DNA from: Flavobacterium muglaense
GTDB taxonomy: Bacteria; Bacteroidota; Bacteroidia; Flavobacteriales; Flavobacteriaceae
Length of the DNA: 64,000 nucleotides
Assembly (NCBI RefSeq): GCF_014305155.1
Contig: NZ_JACRUK010000013.1
Span: 1-64,000 of the forward strand
Direction: 5' to 3'
Position 1 is the stretch's first letter, and each line of letters starts with the position of its first letter. Made by a program: the position numbers and the translations under genes. This document shows, one piece after another, positions 54,134 through 63,109 of the stretch. Under the pieces are notes generated by a model. The model searched no databases. It saw nothing but the letters and a program-made list of their open reading frames with translations, and was not told the DNA's origin.

Positions 54134-54141
54134 TATTTTTG
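54134..54141 (+). promoter_or_regulatory. Candidate -7 box of the EamA/RhtA gene
   Basis: TATTTTTG, exact TAnnTTTG, 32 bp upstream of the GTG start at 54173. Confidence 0.55.
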
Positions 54142-54172
54142 TAGTTTTACCGCCCAACAACGCAAGTTCAAA

Positions 54173-55028
54173 GTGAAAAATAAGTTTTATAACATTCCGC
54201 CAATACCCGCCGTTTTATTTGCCATTATCAGTGTACAATCAGGTGCTGCAATTGCTAAAACCTTGTTCCCAGCTCTTGGAGCTGCTTCCACTGCATCGAT
54301 AAGAATCGGGTTATCAGCCATTATTTTACTCGCAGTTTACCGACCTAATTTATCAAAAATAACCAAACCACAATGGACAATTGTCATTCCGTATGGCCTG
54401 TCACTTGGTGCTATGAATTTGATTTTTTATATGGCTATTGAAAGAATTCCCATTGGACTAGCAGTTACTCTGGAGTTCATAGGTCCTCTGGTAGTAGCTG
54501 TTTTAGGATCAAAAAGATGGCTGGATTATTTATGGGTTGTACTAGCTGCCTCTGGAATTGTATTGATTGCCCCTTGGGCAGATAATGGCGTAGATTTAGT
54601 TGGTGTTTTGTACGCTTTAACCGCTGGAGCGCTTTGGGCGGCCTACATAGTACTAGGTGGTAAAGTATCTAAAATCATGAAAGGAGGCGAAGCTGTTGCT
54701 ACAGGAATGCTTTTTGCGACACTGTTGATCCTTCCCTTTGGAATTATGAGTCATGGTTTTGAGAATATGACTCCTTCATTTCTTGGACTAGGACTGGCTC
54801 TCGCATTGTTATCCAGTGCGATTCCATTTACTTTAGAAATGCAAGCACTTGGACAATTACCTGCCCGAACCTTTAGTATTTTAATGAGCTTAGAACCTGC
54901 CGCAGCTTCTATTTGTGGGTTGTTGTTTTTGCAAGAATACCTTACCTTAAATGAACTTATTGCTGTTTTTTTGCGTAGTCATTGCCTCTGTCGGATCAAC
55001 GCTTAGTTCTAAAAAAAGAAAGCATTAA
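54173..55028 (+). CDS. EamA/RhtA-family exporter, frameshifted near the C-terminus
   Basis: The GTG at 54173 is the best start; no ATG precedes the conserved KFYNIPPIPAVLFAIISVQSG. Ten membrane helices in two EamA halves and the SVQSGAAIAKTLFP start resemble RhtA-type threonine/homoserine exporters. The frame as given stops at 55006 with an odd tail (FLRSHCLCRINA). Removing one T from the seven-T run at 54966-54972 restores the last helix (CVVIASVGSTLSS) and a Lys-rich end stopping at 55026-55028. So either a sequencing error or a real slippage mutation is present. The export substrate is inferred from family only. Confidence 0.75.
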
Positions 55029-55066
55029 TCTAGCTACAAAAGATAATTAATCCAATTTTACACAAA

Positions 55067-55105
55067 GAAAAAACCCATCGCAAATTGATTACAATGGGTT
55101 TCTCT
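55067..55105. terminator. Bidirectional terminator
   Basis: AAAACCCAT ... ATGGGTTT stem with flanking A/T runs between the convergent EamA/RhtA gene and the small secreted protein gene. Confidence 0.6.
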
Positions 55106-55128
55106 TATTTTTAATTCTTTCTAGAAAA

Positions 55129-55470
55129 TTAATCCTGATCAATCATTTTATCCATAAAAGCCTGAACTTCTTTAGCACTCTTACCTGTTATTTTTGAAAA
55201 AGCATCTATAAACTCTTTCGTTTTTTTGGCCGATTGCTCTTTTTTAACTCCTATTCCATTTGATGCAGAACTTTTTCCATTACTATCATCATCTTCTGCC
55301 ATATATGCTTGTCGCGCTTCCAGCACTTGAAATGTTTTTTCGTTATCCAGTTGGAATTCTTTGATCGCTGCTTCTAAAAAGTTATTGATTTTTACCTCTT
55401 TTTCAGAACTTTGCGCTTTTACGCCTGTGAAAGACAAACCTACAAATAGTAGTATTAAAATATTTTTCAT
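55129..55470 (-). CDS. Small secreted protein, hypothetical
   Basis: The ATG at 55470 gives MKNILILLFVGLSFTGVKAQ, a clean signal peptide, and 113 residues; a longer upstream start is rejected. The mature part is charged and helical, with a low-complexity acidic/serine segment (AEDDDSNGKSSASNG) in the middle. No known domain. A -7 box on the minus strand (TAGCTTTG, 55568-55575) gives a leader of about 95 nt. Confidence 0.65.
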   Translation of the reverse strand: MKNILILLFVGLSFTGVKAQSSEKEVKINNFLEAAIKEFQLDNEKTFQVLEARQAYMAEDDDSNGKSSASNGIGVKKEQSAKKTKEFIDAFSKITGKSAKEVQAFMDKMIDQD

Positions 55471-55709
55471 GCTTTTTTTATTTAATTGGATGTAAATTTT
55501 TAGGGTGTCATTCAACCAAACTGTAATACACTACTTTGAATTGAATAAACTAATTCGTACGAAAACACAAAGCTACAAGAAAAACAGGAAACTAGTGATA
55601 ATAAAATCTATTTTTAATGTTTTTTATATCGTTTTGTCGAAAAAACAACTTACGCTGGACCATAATTTTAATTAACTAAAGAAAGAAAAAGCAAAAAACA
55701 TACCAATTA

Positions 55710-56059
55710 TTAATTAGCCGATTTTAACACAAAATCCAATCCTTCGACAATAGCACCATCTACCAACGTTTTAATCATGAAACTTTTACAATCAATGTCC
55801 AACATTAAATTCAAATTAGACAATTATTCTATACCTAAACATGTGTTAAATTCTCCCGGCTGAAGACCTAATAAATACATATACCCATCGAATGCATGGG
55901 CAGATTTACACGCTTAAATTGATTGGGGTCGGCCATGGCTTGGTAAATTTTGTCTTTGAATCTCCCTGCAATATTTGACAAATCAGAATCACTTAAGGTC
56001 AAATTATAATTATTACCTCCTCCAAAAGCGAAACAGATTGGCAAACATTTGGTTCACCT
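55710..56059 (-). pseudogene. Degraded gene, conserved hypothetical
   Basis: Coding sequence is visible on the minus strand but spread over several frames: GEPNVCQSVS, then FAFGGGNNYNLTLSDSDLSN and RFKDKIYQAMADPNQFKRVN, then AFDGYMYLLGLQPGEFNTCL. An in-frame stop follows, then MLDIDCKSFMIKTLVDGAIV to the stop at 55710. At least two frameshifts and one stop codon interrupt it. No start is recognisable. I do not recognise the family. The surrounding 55516-55709 sequence is non-coding. Confidence 0.6.
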
Positions 56060-56065
56060 GATTAA

Positions 56066-56287
56066 TTAATAAAAATTATAAAATCGATTGGCTAAAAAAT
56101 GAATCAGCTGATAAGCAATGAAGGCAATGATTGCAAAAGCAATTGCAAAGGTGATCGTGTTAACCACAATATTAGGAATAAACTTTAGTTTTGGGTGACT
56201 GTAGTAAGGCGCACGATGCAATCTACCGTGGATTTTTTCTTTTACTATTTTAATTTTCTTTTTGATAGCTCCGTTTTTTAAATTAGT
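56066..56287 (-). pseudogene. Startless small membrane-protein ORF
   Basis: The minus strand has an open frame of about 70 codons with no ATG, GTG or TTG: a basic N-terminus (KKKIKIVKEKIHGRLHRAPYYSHP) and a hydrophobic helix (NTITFAIAFAIIAFIAYQLIHFL). It is preceded by an in-frame TAA. It could start at a rare codon or be a remnant that lost its start. It lies directly upstream of the degraded gene at 55710-56059, with the stop 7 bp from the start of that reading. Confidence 0.4.
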
Positions 56288-56340
56288 AGCTTAGTAAATA
56301 TAATAATAAAATATTTTTTACTACTATTCTAAGTAGATTA

Positions 56341-56385
56341 TATAAAAAAGCCTTCTCGTTTTTTCAAATCGAGAAGGCTTAATTG
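56341..56385 (-). terminator. Terminator of the gapN-like gene
   Basis: AAGCCTTCTCG (56348-56358) / CGAGAAGGCTT (56370-56380); on the minus strand it is followed by a T-run. Confidence 0.88.
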
Positions 56386-56401
56386 TTTATTGCTGATTTA
56401 T

Positions 56402-57982
56402 TTACAGAATATAATCGGTAGTGATAAAATTAGATTGATCACTATTTAATAATGCTTGTAAAATTTCATTGTTGTATTCATTGTCTTTTGCCGCTACAAA
56501 GGTTCTAATAGAAAAAGAACGCAAGGCATCATGAATACTTAAAGTTCCCACAGCCGAATCTTTACGACCTGTAAACGGATAAATATCGGGACCTCTCTGG
56601 CATGAACTGTTTAAGTTTACACGACATACTAGGTTTACTAATGTATCAATAAGCGGTGCTATTGTTTTGATGTCTTGACCAAATAAACTCACCTGTTGTC
56701 CGTAATTTGATTCGGCCATGTCGTTTAAAGGTTCTTGAATATCATTAAAAGTCAAGATAGGCACCACTGGTCCAAATTGCTCTTCATGATACACTCTCAT
56801 CTCTTTATTTATAGGGAACAAAACGGCTGGAAAAATATAATTAGAAGAATGCTGTCCTCCTTTTTCATTGATCACTTTTGCTCCTTTGCTTGTAGCATCA
56901 TCAATTAGTTCCTGAATATAAGCTGGTTTTTCCTTTTCTGGAAGTGGTGTCAATGACACGCCTTTTTCCCATGGATTTCCAAACTTCAATTCATCAACCT
57001 TGGCTGCAAATCGTTTGTTAAACTCCACTGCAATATTTTCATGTACGTAAAGTACTTTCAAAGCAGTACAACGTTGTCCATTGAATGACAAACTTCCCGC
57101 AATACATTCTTGTATCGCTAGATCTAAGTCGGCATCCGGAAGGATTATCGCTGGGTTTTTGGCTTCAAGCCCTAAAATTAAACGCAGTCTGTTTTTATTA
57201 GGATGTTGATCTTGCAATGCAATAGCCGACTTACTGTTTCCAATCAAAGCCAAAACGGTTACTTTTCCCGAAGCCATGATCGGTGACGCTACTTCGCGAC
57301 CACGTCCATAAACCACATTTATTACACCCGCTGGAAAACTATTTCTAAAAGCTTCTAATAAAGGTGACAACAATAAAACCCCGTGCTTCGCTGGTTTAAA
57401 AACCACTGTATTCCCCATAATTAATGCAGGAATAAGTAATGAAAAAGTTTCGTTTAAAGGATAGTTATAAGGCCCTAGACACAATACAACTCCTAGTGGT
57501 CCACGGCGTACCATAGCATTAACCCCTTGGCTTTTTGTAAAACGAGCACTGTTACGGTCTAATTGTTTGTAATCTTCAATAGTGTCATAGATGTATTCTA
57601 CCGTTCTATCAAACTCTTTTTGAGAATCACCAAGCGTTTTCCCTATTTCCCACATCAAGTATTTTACTACTTCGTCACGTGTGGCTTCCATTTGCACCAC
57701 AAATCGAGTCATGCATTTAATACGGTCTTTTACCTTCATAGTAGGCCATAATCCTTGCCCATTATTATAGGCAACGTCAGCAGCATTTACAGCTTCTAAT
57801 CCTTCTTGCTCTCCCATAAACGGAATAGACCCTAAAATAGTAGGAACATAATCCGCAGTAGATGAAATTGTAGAAAAAACAGGAGACGTTTGTCCTTCCC
57901 ATTTTTTCAATTCTCCATTTACTAAATAGGTATCTTGATTGAGTAACTCTTTAATTTGAAATTCTTCCGGTATTGTATTCAT
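56402..57982 (-). CDS. gapN: NADP-dependent glyceraldehyde-3-phosphate dehydrogenase (non-phosphorylating)
   Basis: The 526-residue protein belongs to the aldehyde dehydrogenase superfamily: P-Y-N173-Y-P, G-L-E273-A-K, N-G-Q-R-C305-T (catalytic Asn, Glu and Cys). The C-terminal [24 protein letters not shown] is the segment typical of GapN. It oxidises glyceraldehyde 3-phosphate straight to 3-phosphoglycerate with NADP+, supplying NADPH and bypassing ATP formation. The rhodanese gene lies 59 bp upstream on the same strand and may share its transcript. Confidence 0.88.
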   Translation of the reverse strand: MNTIPEEFQIKELLNQDTYLVNGELKKWEGQTSPVFSTISSTADYVPTILGSIPFMGEQEGLEAVNAADVAYNNGQGLWPTMKVKDRIKCMTRFVVQMEATRDEVVKYLMWEIGKTLGDSQKEFDRTVEYIYDTIEDYKQLDRNSARFTKSQGVNAMVRRGPLGVVLCLGPYNYPLNETFSLLIPALIMGNTVVFKPAKHGVLLLSPLLEAFRNSFPAGVINVVYGRGREVASPIMASGKVTVLALIGNSKSAIALQDQHPNKNRLRLILGLEAKNPAIILPDADLDLAIQECIAGSLSFNGQRCTALKVLYVHENIAVEFNKRFAAKVDELKFGNPWEKGVSLTPLPEKEKPAYIQELIDDATSKGAKVINEKGGQHSSNYIFPAVLFPINKEMRVYHEEQFGPVVPILTFNDIQEPLNDMAESNYGQQVSLFGQDIKTIAPLIDTLVNLVCRVNLNSSCQRGPDIYPFTGRKDSAVGTLSIHDALRSFSIRTFVAAKDNEYNNEILQALLNSDQSNFITTDYIL

Positions 57983-58041
57983 ATTCTAGTTTTTAGTTCT
58001 TAGTTTTTAATAAAAAAAAGAGGCCAAAAGCCTCTCTCTGT

Positions 58042-58353
58042 TTAGGGTGAAACGATATCTCCATTCCATGCCAGTATACCTCCTGTCAAATTATAGGCAT
58101 GAGCTATACCTAACTCATTCATAATCTCACATGCCTTGGCGCTTCTAGCCCCAGAACGACAGTATACATAATAGTTCTTTGTTTTATCTAATGCCTCAAT
58201 GTCATTAATAAAAACTTGTCCTTGATGAATATCTATATTGATTGCGTGCTCTATTATACCGTCATTGCATTCGTCCTCTGTTCTTACGTCTAATATTACT
58301 GCATTCTCATCAGCTTCAAGCTGAGAAATCCAATCTTCTTGTGTTAAGTTCAT
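58042..58353 (-). CDS. Rhodanese-like domain protein
   Basis: The 103-residue single-domain rhodanese has the substrate loop Y-C65-R-S-G-A-R-S with Cys65 as the sulfur-carrying residue, and AVILDVRTEDECNDGIIEHAINIDI at the N-terminus. It is cytoplasmic. It can carry persulfide sulfur between thiosulfate or persulfides and acceptors. It faces the Crp/Fnr gene across a 293-bp divergent gap containing a weak TAAC...GTGA motif, and precedes gapN. Confidence 0.9.
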   Translation of the reverse strand: MNLTQEDWISQLEADENAVILDVRTEDECNDGIIEHAINIDIHQGQVFINDIEALDKTKNYYVYCRSGARSAKACEIMNELGIAHAYNLTGGILAWNGDIVSP

Positions 58354-58646
58354 CTTATTGTTTTTTGTAAAAATACGATGTTTTTTGCGAACTAAAAACT
58401 AACAAAATGTGATTTAAATATTAATTCAAGGAAAACGATTTCGAGACTATTTAATAATCAATTAATTGCATTTTTCCTTGCTAATTCTTAAAAATACTCT
58501 ACAAAATCGATAGGTTAGTTGTTATAAATGTATTTTCATTTTATATAAAAAAAGACAAAATAGACCTCTCATAATACTACTCAAATCTCCATTAATTATG
58601 TACTTTTACATAAGTACAACCAAAATTGAATACTAAAAAGCCACCA
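58354..58646. other. Divergent regulatory gap between rhodanese and Crp/Fnr genes
   Basis: No gene. TAACAAAATGTGAT at 58400-58413 is a weak relative of the Crp-like sites found upstream of the TauE/SafE and MBL-rhodanese genes. A TATTTTTA box on the minus strand (58368-58375) may be the rhodanese -7 element. Confidence 0.3.
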
Positions 58647-59273
58647 ATGCAAGATTCTCTAAAAGCTAATTTCCCTACATTTTCGACCGAATTGATTCAA
58701 GAAATTGAAAGTAACGCCATCCATCAATCCTACAAAGCTGGAGATGTAATAATGCGCACTGGACAATACATTAATAACACAATGCTGCTGACTAAAGGTC
58801 AAATTAAAATTTACCGCGAAGGCGAAAATGGCGGTGAGTTTTTTATGTATTATTTGCAACCCGGCCAAGCTTGTGCCGTATCGATGATTTGCGCTACTAA
58901 AAGCCAAACGAGTCAAATCATGGCCAAAGCTACCGAAGATGTTGAACTCATTATGATTCCGCTTACGCTAATGGAAAAATGGATGATGCAACACCGCAGC
59001 TGGTATGAATTTGTGATTTTTACCTACCGCACACGTTTTGAAGAAGTACTAGAAGTGGTAGACAGTATCGCGTTTAGAGCAATGGATGAGCGACTGGAAT
59101 TTTACTTAAAAAGATATGCCGAAGCAAGCGGTTCCAAAGATTTAAAAGTATCCCATCAAGAAATCGCAACCGAACTAAACACCTCCAGAGAAGTAATTTC
59201 CCGACTACTTAAAAAAATGGAGCAGCGCGGTTTGGTCAGTTTGCATCGCAATCAAATCGAACTTTTGCAATAA
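58647..59273 (+). CDS. Crp/Fnr-family transcriptional regulator
   Basis: The ATG at 58647 gives MQDSLKANFPTFSTELIQEI and 208 residues; a TTG seven codons earlier is rejected. The N-terminal cyclic-nucleotide-binding-like jelly roll (SYKAGDVIMRTGQYINNTMLLTKGQIKIYRE) lacks the Cys cluster of FNR. The C-terminal Crp-type helix-turn-helix (VSHQEIATELNTSREVISRLLKKMEQRGLV) is complete. It is the first gene of the downstream sulfur-type cluster and the likely binder of the two matched sites at 59288 and 60236. Confidence 0.92.
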   Translation: MQDSLKANFPTFSTELIQEIESNAIHQSYKAGDVIMRTGQYINNTMLLTKGQIKIYREGENGGEFFMYYLQPGQACAVSMICATKSQTSQIMAKATEDVELIMIPLTLMEKWMMQHRSWYEFVIFTYRTRFEEVLEVVDSIAFRAMDERLEFYLKRYAEASGSKDLKVSHQEIATELNTSREVISRLLKKMEQRGLVSLHRNQIELLQ

Positions 59274-59287
59274 AAAAATCACCCAAT

Positions 59288-59301
59288 GTGATAAATGTTA
59301 C
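59288..59301 (+). promoter_or_regulatory. Crp-like site upstream of the TauE/SafE gene
   Basis: GTGAT-AAAT-GTTAC, centre 59294.5, exactly 29.5 bp from the first base of the -7-like box CATCTTTG (59324-59331). The same motif and spacing occur at 60236. Confidence 0.6.
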
Positions 59302-59347
59302 TGTAGCTAATAAAAATACAAATCATCTTTGCCAGAAAATATAATAC

Positions 59348-60136
59348 ATGGAAATAGTAGGATACTTAGCTTCAATTATAATTGGACTTTCACTTGGCTT
59401 AATAGGTGGCGGTGGCTCCATACTTGCTGTACCTATTTTAGTCTATTTATTTCATGTACATCCAGAGCAGGCTACCAGCTACTCGCTTTTTATTGTTGGA
59501 ATGACTTCTATGATTGGTTCCTATAGCCACTACCGTTTAGGAAATTTAAAAATTAAATCGGCTTTAGTATTTGCCATTCCATCCATTCTTTCGTTGCTTT
59601 TTATTCGAAAAATGGTATTGCATTTAATTCCCGATTCTTTATTTTACATTCAAACTTTTGAGGTGACAAAAAACCTCGTTATCATGGTTGTTTTTGCCTT
59701 ATTGATGATCGCAACCTCCATTTCGATGATTAGAAAATCAAAAAGACAAGAAGAGCAAGTGGTTGTTAATTTTAAAATGCTGGCTATTATTGGTTTTTTG
59801 GTGGGATTGATAATTGGTTTCCTAGGTGCTGGAGGCGGATTTTTAATTATTCCTGCCTTATTATTCTTTGCCAACTTACCTATTAAACAAGCCGTAGGAA
59901 CCTCTCTTTTTATCATATTTATCAATTCATTAATTGGTTTTGGTGGTGATTTAATAGGCGGTGTACATCTTGACTTTAAACTGCTATTTCTGATCTCTTT
60001 TATGGCTATCATTGGTCTCTTTATAGGAACTCAGCTATCTAAAAAAATTGATGGAGCCAAATTAAAACCGGCTTTTGGTTGGTTTGTTTTGGTTATGGGG
60101 ATTTATATTATTGCCAAAGAAATTATATTCAAATAA
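59348..60136 (+). CDS. TauE/SafE-family membrane transporter in the sulfur-type cluster
   Basis: The 262-residue integral membrane protein has two TauE/SafE halves: SIIIGLSLGLIGGGGSILAVPILVYLF near the N-terminus and GLIIGFLGAGGGFLIIPALLFFANLPIKQAVGTSLF in the second half. In this context, with rhodanese and MBL neighbours, it probably exports or imports a sulfur anion such as sulfite or thiosulfate. It is preceded by a Crp-like site and a -7-like box and separated from the MBL-rhodanese gene by 168 bp with its own promoter. Confidence 0.88.
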   Translation: MEIVGYLASIIIGLSLGLIGGGGSILAVPILVYLFHVHPEQATSYSLFIVGMTSMIGSYSHYRLGNLKIKSALVFAIPSILSLLFIRKMVLHLIPDSLFYIQTFEVTKNLVIMVVFALLMIATSISMIRKSKRQEEQVVVNFKMLAIIGFLVGLIIGFLGAGGGFLIIPALLFFANLPIKQAVGTSLFIIFINSLIGFGGDLIGGVHLDFKLLFLISFMAIIGLFIGTQLSKKIDGAKLKPAFGWFVLVMGIYIIAKEIIFK

Positions 60137-60235
60137 GAACATCGGTGCTGCTGTACTGATAAATATCATACCACATACGAATCTATTTCAGTACCTTTGT
60201 TTTAAAGGAATTTCACTTGAAAAAAAGCTGTTTAT

Positions 60236-60249
60236 GTAACATTAGTCAC
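60236..60249 (+). promoter_or_regulatory. Crp-like site upstream of the MBL-rhodanese gene
   Basis: GTAAC-ATTA-GTCAC, centre 60242.5, 29.5 bp before the first base of the exact -7 box TACCTTTG (60272-60279). The implied position is near -40, class-II activator geometry. Confidence 0.65.
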
Positions 60250-60271
60250 GTTCTATTACAAACACAACAAT

Positions 60272-60279
60272 TACCTTTG
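60272..60279 (+). promoter_or_regulatory. -7 box of the MBL-rhodanese gene
   Basis: TACCTTTG, exact TAnnTTTG, 25 bp upstream of the ATG at 60305; no good -33 TTG at the normal distance, consistent with activator dependence. Confidence 0.65.
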
Positions 60280-60304
60280 CAATACAATAATTAAAAATAC
60301 TATC

Positions 60305-61717
60305 ATGACAATAGAACAAATATATACAGGATGTTTAGCACAAGGTGCTTACTATATCACTTCAAATGGAGAAGCTGCAATTATAGATCCACTTCGTGAG
60401 GTGCAACCTTATCTTGAAAGATTAGAAAGAGACAAAGTCAAATTAAAATATATTTTTGAAACCCATTTTCATGCTGACTTCGTTTCGGGACATGTGGATT
60501 TGAGTAAAGAAACTGGAGCACCAATTGTTTACGGACCAACAGCAAGTCCAGAATTTGAAGCTATTATCGCTACAGACGGACAAGAATTTACTATTGGAAA
60601 CATCACAATAAAAGCATTGCATACTCCTGGTCATACCATGGAAAGCACCACTTATTTACTAATTGATGAAAACGAAAAAAATCATGCTATCTTTTCTGGA
60701 GACACTTTATTTATAGGTGATGTAGGAAGACCTGACTTAGCTCAAAAAGCAGAACACATGACTCAAGAACAGTTGGCAGCTACATTATTTCATTCTTTAA
60801 GAGATAAAGTAATGACGCTGGCTGATGATGTGATCGTTTACCCTGCGCATGGTGCTGGTAGTGCTTGCGGAAAAAATATGAGTAAAGAAACGGTAGGAAC
60901 TATTGGGAACCAAAAAGAAACCAATTATGCTTTAAGAGCTAATATGACCGAAGCTGAATTCATCAAAGAAGTAACCGATGGCTTATTGCCTCCTCCTGCT
61001 TATTTTGGAATGAATGTAGCCATGAATAAACAAGGATACGAAAGCTTTGAAACGGTATTAAACAATGGTATGAGAGCCATTGCTGTCAATGATTTTGAGG
61101 CTGTTGCCGAAGATACTGGTGCACTAATTCTCGATACTCGTAAAAATGGCGTTTTTGCCAAAGGATTTATTCCGCAATCGATCAATATAGGTATCGACGG
61201 TGATTTTGCGCCTTGGGTAGGTGCCTTGATTGCCGATGTAAAACAACCTATTATACTTGTAACCGAAATAGGTCAAGAAGAAGAGTCAGTAACTCGATTG
61301 AGCCGCGTAGGTTTTGATCATTTAATTGGTCACCTTGACGGCGGATTTGAGGCTTGGGCCAAAGCAAAAAAAGAAATCGATACCGTAAATAGAATTACAG
61401 CTGATCAATTTAATACCGAAGTAAAAATTGGCGAAAGCAAAGTAATTGACATTCGTAAAGAAACAGAATATGCTGCTGAACATGTTGACGAAGCGTACAG
61501 TAAGCCATTGTCAAATATTAATGACTGGGTTAAGGACATTGACCCTAAAGAGCCTTTCTTTTTGCATTGTGCCGGCGGATACCGTAGCATGATTGCAGCT
61601 TCTATTTTGCAAGCTAGAGGTTTTAGAAACTTTAAAGAAATTGAAGGCGGTTTTAATGCTATTGCAAAAACAACAATACCAAAAACTGATTTTGTTTGTC
61701 AGAGTAAAACACTCTAA
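60305..61717 (+). CDS. MBL-fold hydrolase / persulfide dioxygenase-like protein with two rhodanese domains
   Basis: The 470-residue protein has a metallo-beta-lactamase domain (about 1-250) with T-H54-F-H56-A-D58, FSGDTLFIGDVGRPDL and YPAHGAGSACG. This is the ETHE1-like layout of persulfide dioxygenases, though Phe59 replaces the usual His after the Asp. A first rhodanese (about 260-355) lacks the catalytic Cys (VTEIGQEEES). The second (about 365-460) has it in L-H-C-A-G-G-Y-R-S. It probably oxidises glutathione- or protein-persulfides, with sulfur passing through the rhodanese. Confidence 0.88.
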   Translation: MTIEQIYTGCLAQGAYYITSNGEAAIIDPLREVQPYLERLERDKVKLKYIFETHFHADFVSGHVDLSKETGAPIVYGPTASPEFEAIIATDGQEFTIGNITIKALHTPGHTMESTTYLLIDENEKNHAIFSGDTLFIGDVGRPDLAQKAEHMTQEQLAATLFHSLRDKVMTLADDVIVYPAHGAGSACGKNMSKETVGTIGNQKETNYALRANMTEAEFIKEVTDGLLPPPAYFGMNVAMNKQGYESFETVLNNGMRAIAVNDFEAVAEDTGALILDTRKNGVFAKGFIPQSINIGIDGDFAPWVGALIADVKQPIILVTEIGQEEESVTRLSRVGFDHLIGHLDGGFEAWAKAKKEIDTVNRITADQFNTEVKIGESKVIDIRKETEYAAEHVDEAYSKPLSNINDWVKDIDPKEPFFLHCAGGYRSMIAASILQARGFRNFKEIEGGFNAIAKTTIPKTDFVCQSKTL

Positions 61718-61762
61718 TACACTACCAAAAACAAATTAATATCCACTTATAAAATTTATATT

Positions 61763-61972
61763 ATGAAAAAAAATATGGGTCTAGCCGATAAATCAATCCG
61801 AGTAATTATTGCTTTTGTAATTGCAGTTTTGTACTTTACAGATACAATTAGCGGAACAATAGCTTTAGTTCTTGGTGCTTTCGCAGCCATTTTTATAATT
61901 ACTAGCTTTATAAGTTTTTGCCCGTTATATGCTCCTTTCGGAATCAGTACGTGCAAGAAAGAAACCAAATAA
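61763..61972 (+). CDS. DUF2892 (YgaP-like) membrane protein
   Basis: The 69-residue protein has two membrane helices (KSIRVIIAFVIAVLYFTD and GTIALVLGAFAAIFIITSF) and a C-terminal C-P-L-Y-x-P-F-G-I-S-T-C. This is the YgaP membrane-domain pattern with two cysteines. In E. coli YgaP this domain follows a rhodanese in one chain; here it is a separate gene directly after the MBL-rhodanese gene, a split version of the same pairing. It probably takes part in membrane-side thiol or sulfide handling. Confidence 0.85.
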   Translation: MKKNMGLADKSIRVIIAFVIAVLYFTDTISGTIALVLGAFAAIFIITSFISFCPLYAPFGISTCKKETK

Positions 61973-61986
61973 TATCAAACTCAAAT

Positions 61987-62286
61987 ATGACTGAACCAAT
62001 CGATAAAAAATTAATTTTAAGAGAAAGCCTGGCTTTACAAAGAACCACTTTGGCAAATCAAACCACACTTTTAGCTTTTTTACGTACCGCAATGTACTTT
62101 GCAGTAGCTGGATTAAGTACTCGAAATGTATTGCAAATTGAAAATAGTTTTTTAATCGAATTGGCTTTTTATAGCATTTCATTCGTCATTTTAGTCTTAG
62201 GAATTTTGAATTTCTTTAAACATAAAAAAATGATTTCTGAGAACAGAAAACATGTAGGTGACTACAAATTACAATATTATGAGTAA
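61987..62286 (+). CDS. DUF202-family membrane protein
   Basis: The ATG at 61987 gives MTEPIDKKLILRESLALQRT and 99 residues. RTTLANQTTLLAFLRTAMYFAVAGLSTR is the DUF202 signature, with Arg and Asn before a membrane helix; a second helix follows (IELAFYSISFVILVLGILNFF). Function is unknown for the family. Its stop overlaps the next gene's start by 8 bp, so translation is coupled, and it begins 14 bp after the DUF2892 gene. Confidence 0.82.
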   Translation: MTEPIDKKLILRESLALQRTTLANQTTLLAFLRTAMYFAVAGLSTRNVLQIENSFLIELAFYSISFVILVLGILNFFKHKKMISENRKHVGDYKLQYYE

Positions 62287-63109
62287 TGACCTCCCAAATA
62301 ATGCAGAACAGCAACTTGATCAAAACTATTGGGATGCTAAATACCAAACTAAAGCAACGGGTTGGGACTTAGGACTTGTTTCTCCGCCTATCAAAGCCTA
62401 TATCGATACTTTACAAGATAAAAATATCGCTATTTTGATACCGGGTTGCGGCAACACCTATGAAGCATCGTACTTGCTAGAGCAAGGTTTTACTAATATA
62501 ACCGTAATTGATATTGCGCCAACCTTAGTAAAAATAATTGAAGAAAAGTTCATTACCAATACGCATATCCAAGTTCTTTTAGGCGATTACTTTCAGCATC
62601 AAGGTCGTTATGATTTGATTATTGAACAAACGTTTTTTTGTGCCTTACCTCCTAGTATGCGTCAAAAATATGTTTGGAAAACACACGATCTTCTTGCCGA
62701 AAACGGCATTCTAGCTGGATTGCTATTTAATCGAATTTTTAACTTAGGACCTCCTTTTGGCGGAAGCCAAAAAGAATACGAACCGCTTTTTTACAGTGCG
62801 TTTCATTTCTTGAATATGGATGTAGCATACAATTCAATTGCGCCAAGAGCCAACTCGGAATTGTTTATCGAATTGCAAAAAAACAAGAATGTTACAGTCG
62901 TGCTGTATGCTTTAAACGGAATAAAAACAGCTGCTGTAGCTCAAGAAATCAGTTCGGAAATAGCAAAAATGCCTGCTGTATTAAATACATCGATTAATAT
63001 TGATTTTACTGAAATAGTTATAGTAAGTGAAACCGTACTAGATCTAAAAGAATTACAAAAAACAATAGCAACCGATGGTGCATATACCATCACAACAATA
63101 GCATTATGA
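62279..63109 (+). CDS. TPMT-like methyltransferase with HMA-like C-terminal domain
   Basis: The ATG at 62279 gives 276 residues. Residues 1-200 match the thiopurine S-methyltransferase type (YWDAKYQTKATGWDLGLVSPP, L-I-P-G-C-G-N-T SAM loop, VIDIAPTLV, EQTFFCALPPSMR), which methylates small thiols or other soft nucleophiles, including sulfide or selenide in some relatives. Residues about 203-276 form an extra domain with the beta-alpha-beta-beta-alpha-beta rhythm of heavy-metal-associated domains (ending DGAYTI) but without the CxxC. That fusion is unusual. It overlaps the DUF202 gene and the next gene. Confidence 0.82.
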   Translation: MSNDLPNNAEQQLDQNYWDAKYQTKATGWDLGLVSPPIKAYIDTLQDKNIAILIPGCGNTYEASYLLEQGFTNITVIDIAPTLVKIIEEKFITNTHIQVLLGDYFQHQGRYDLIIEQTFFCALPPSMRQKYVWKTHDLLAENGILAGLLFNRIFNLGPPFGGSQKEYEPLFYSAFHFLNMDVAYNSIAPRANSELFIELQKNKNVTVVLYALNGIKTAAVAQEISSEIAKMPAVLNTSINIDFTEIVIVSETVLDLKELQKTIATDGAYTITTIAL

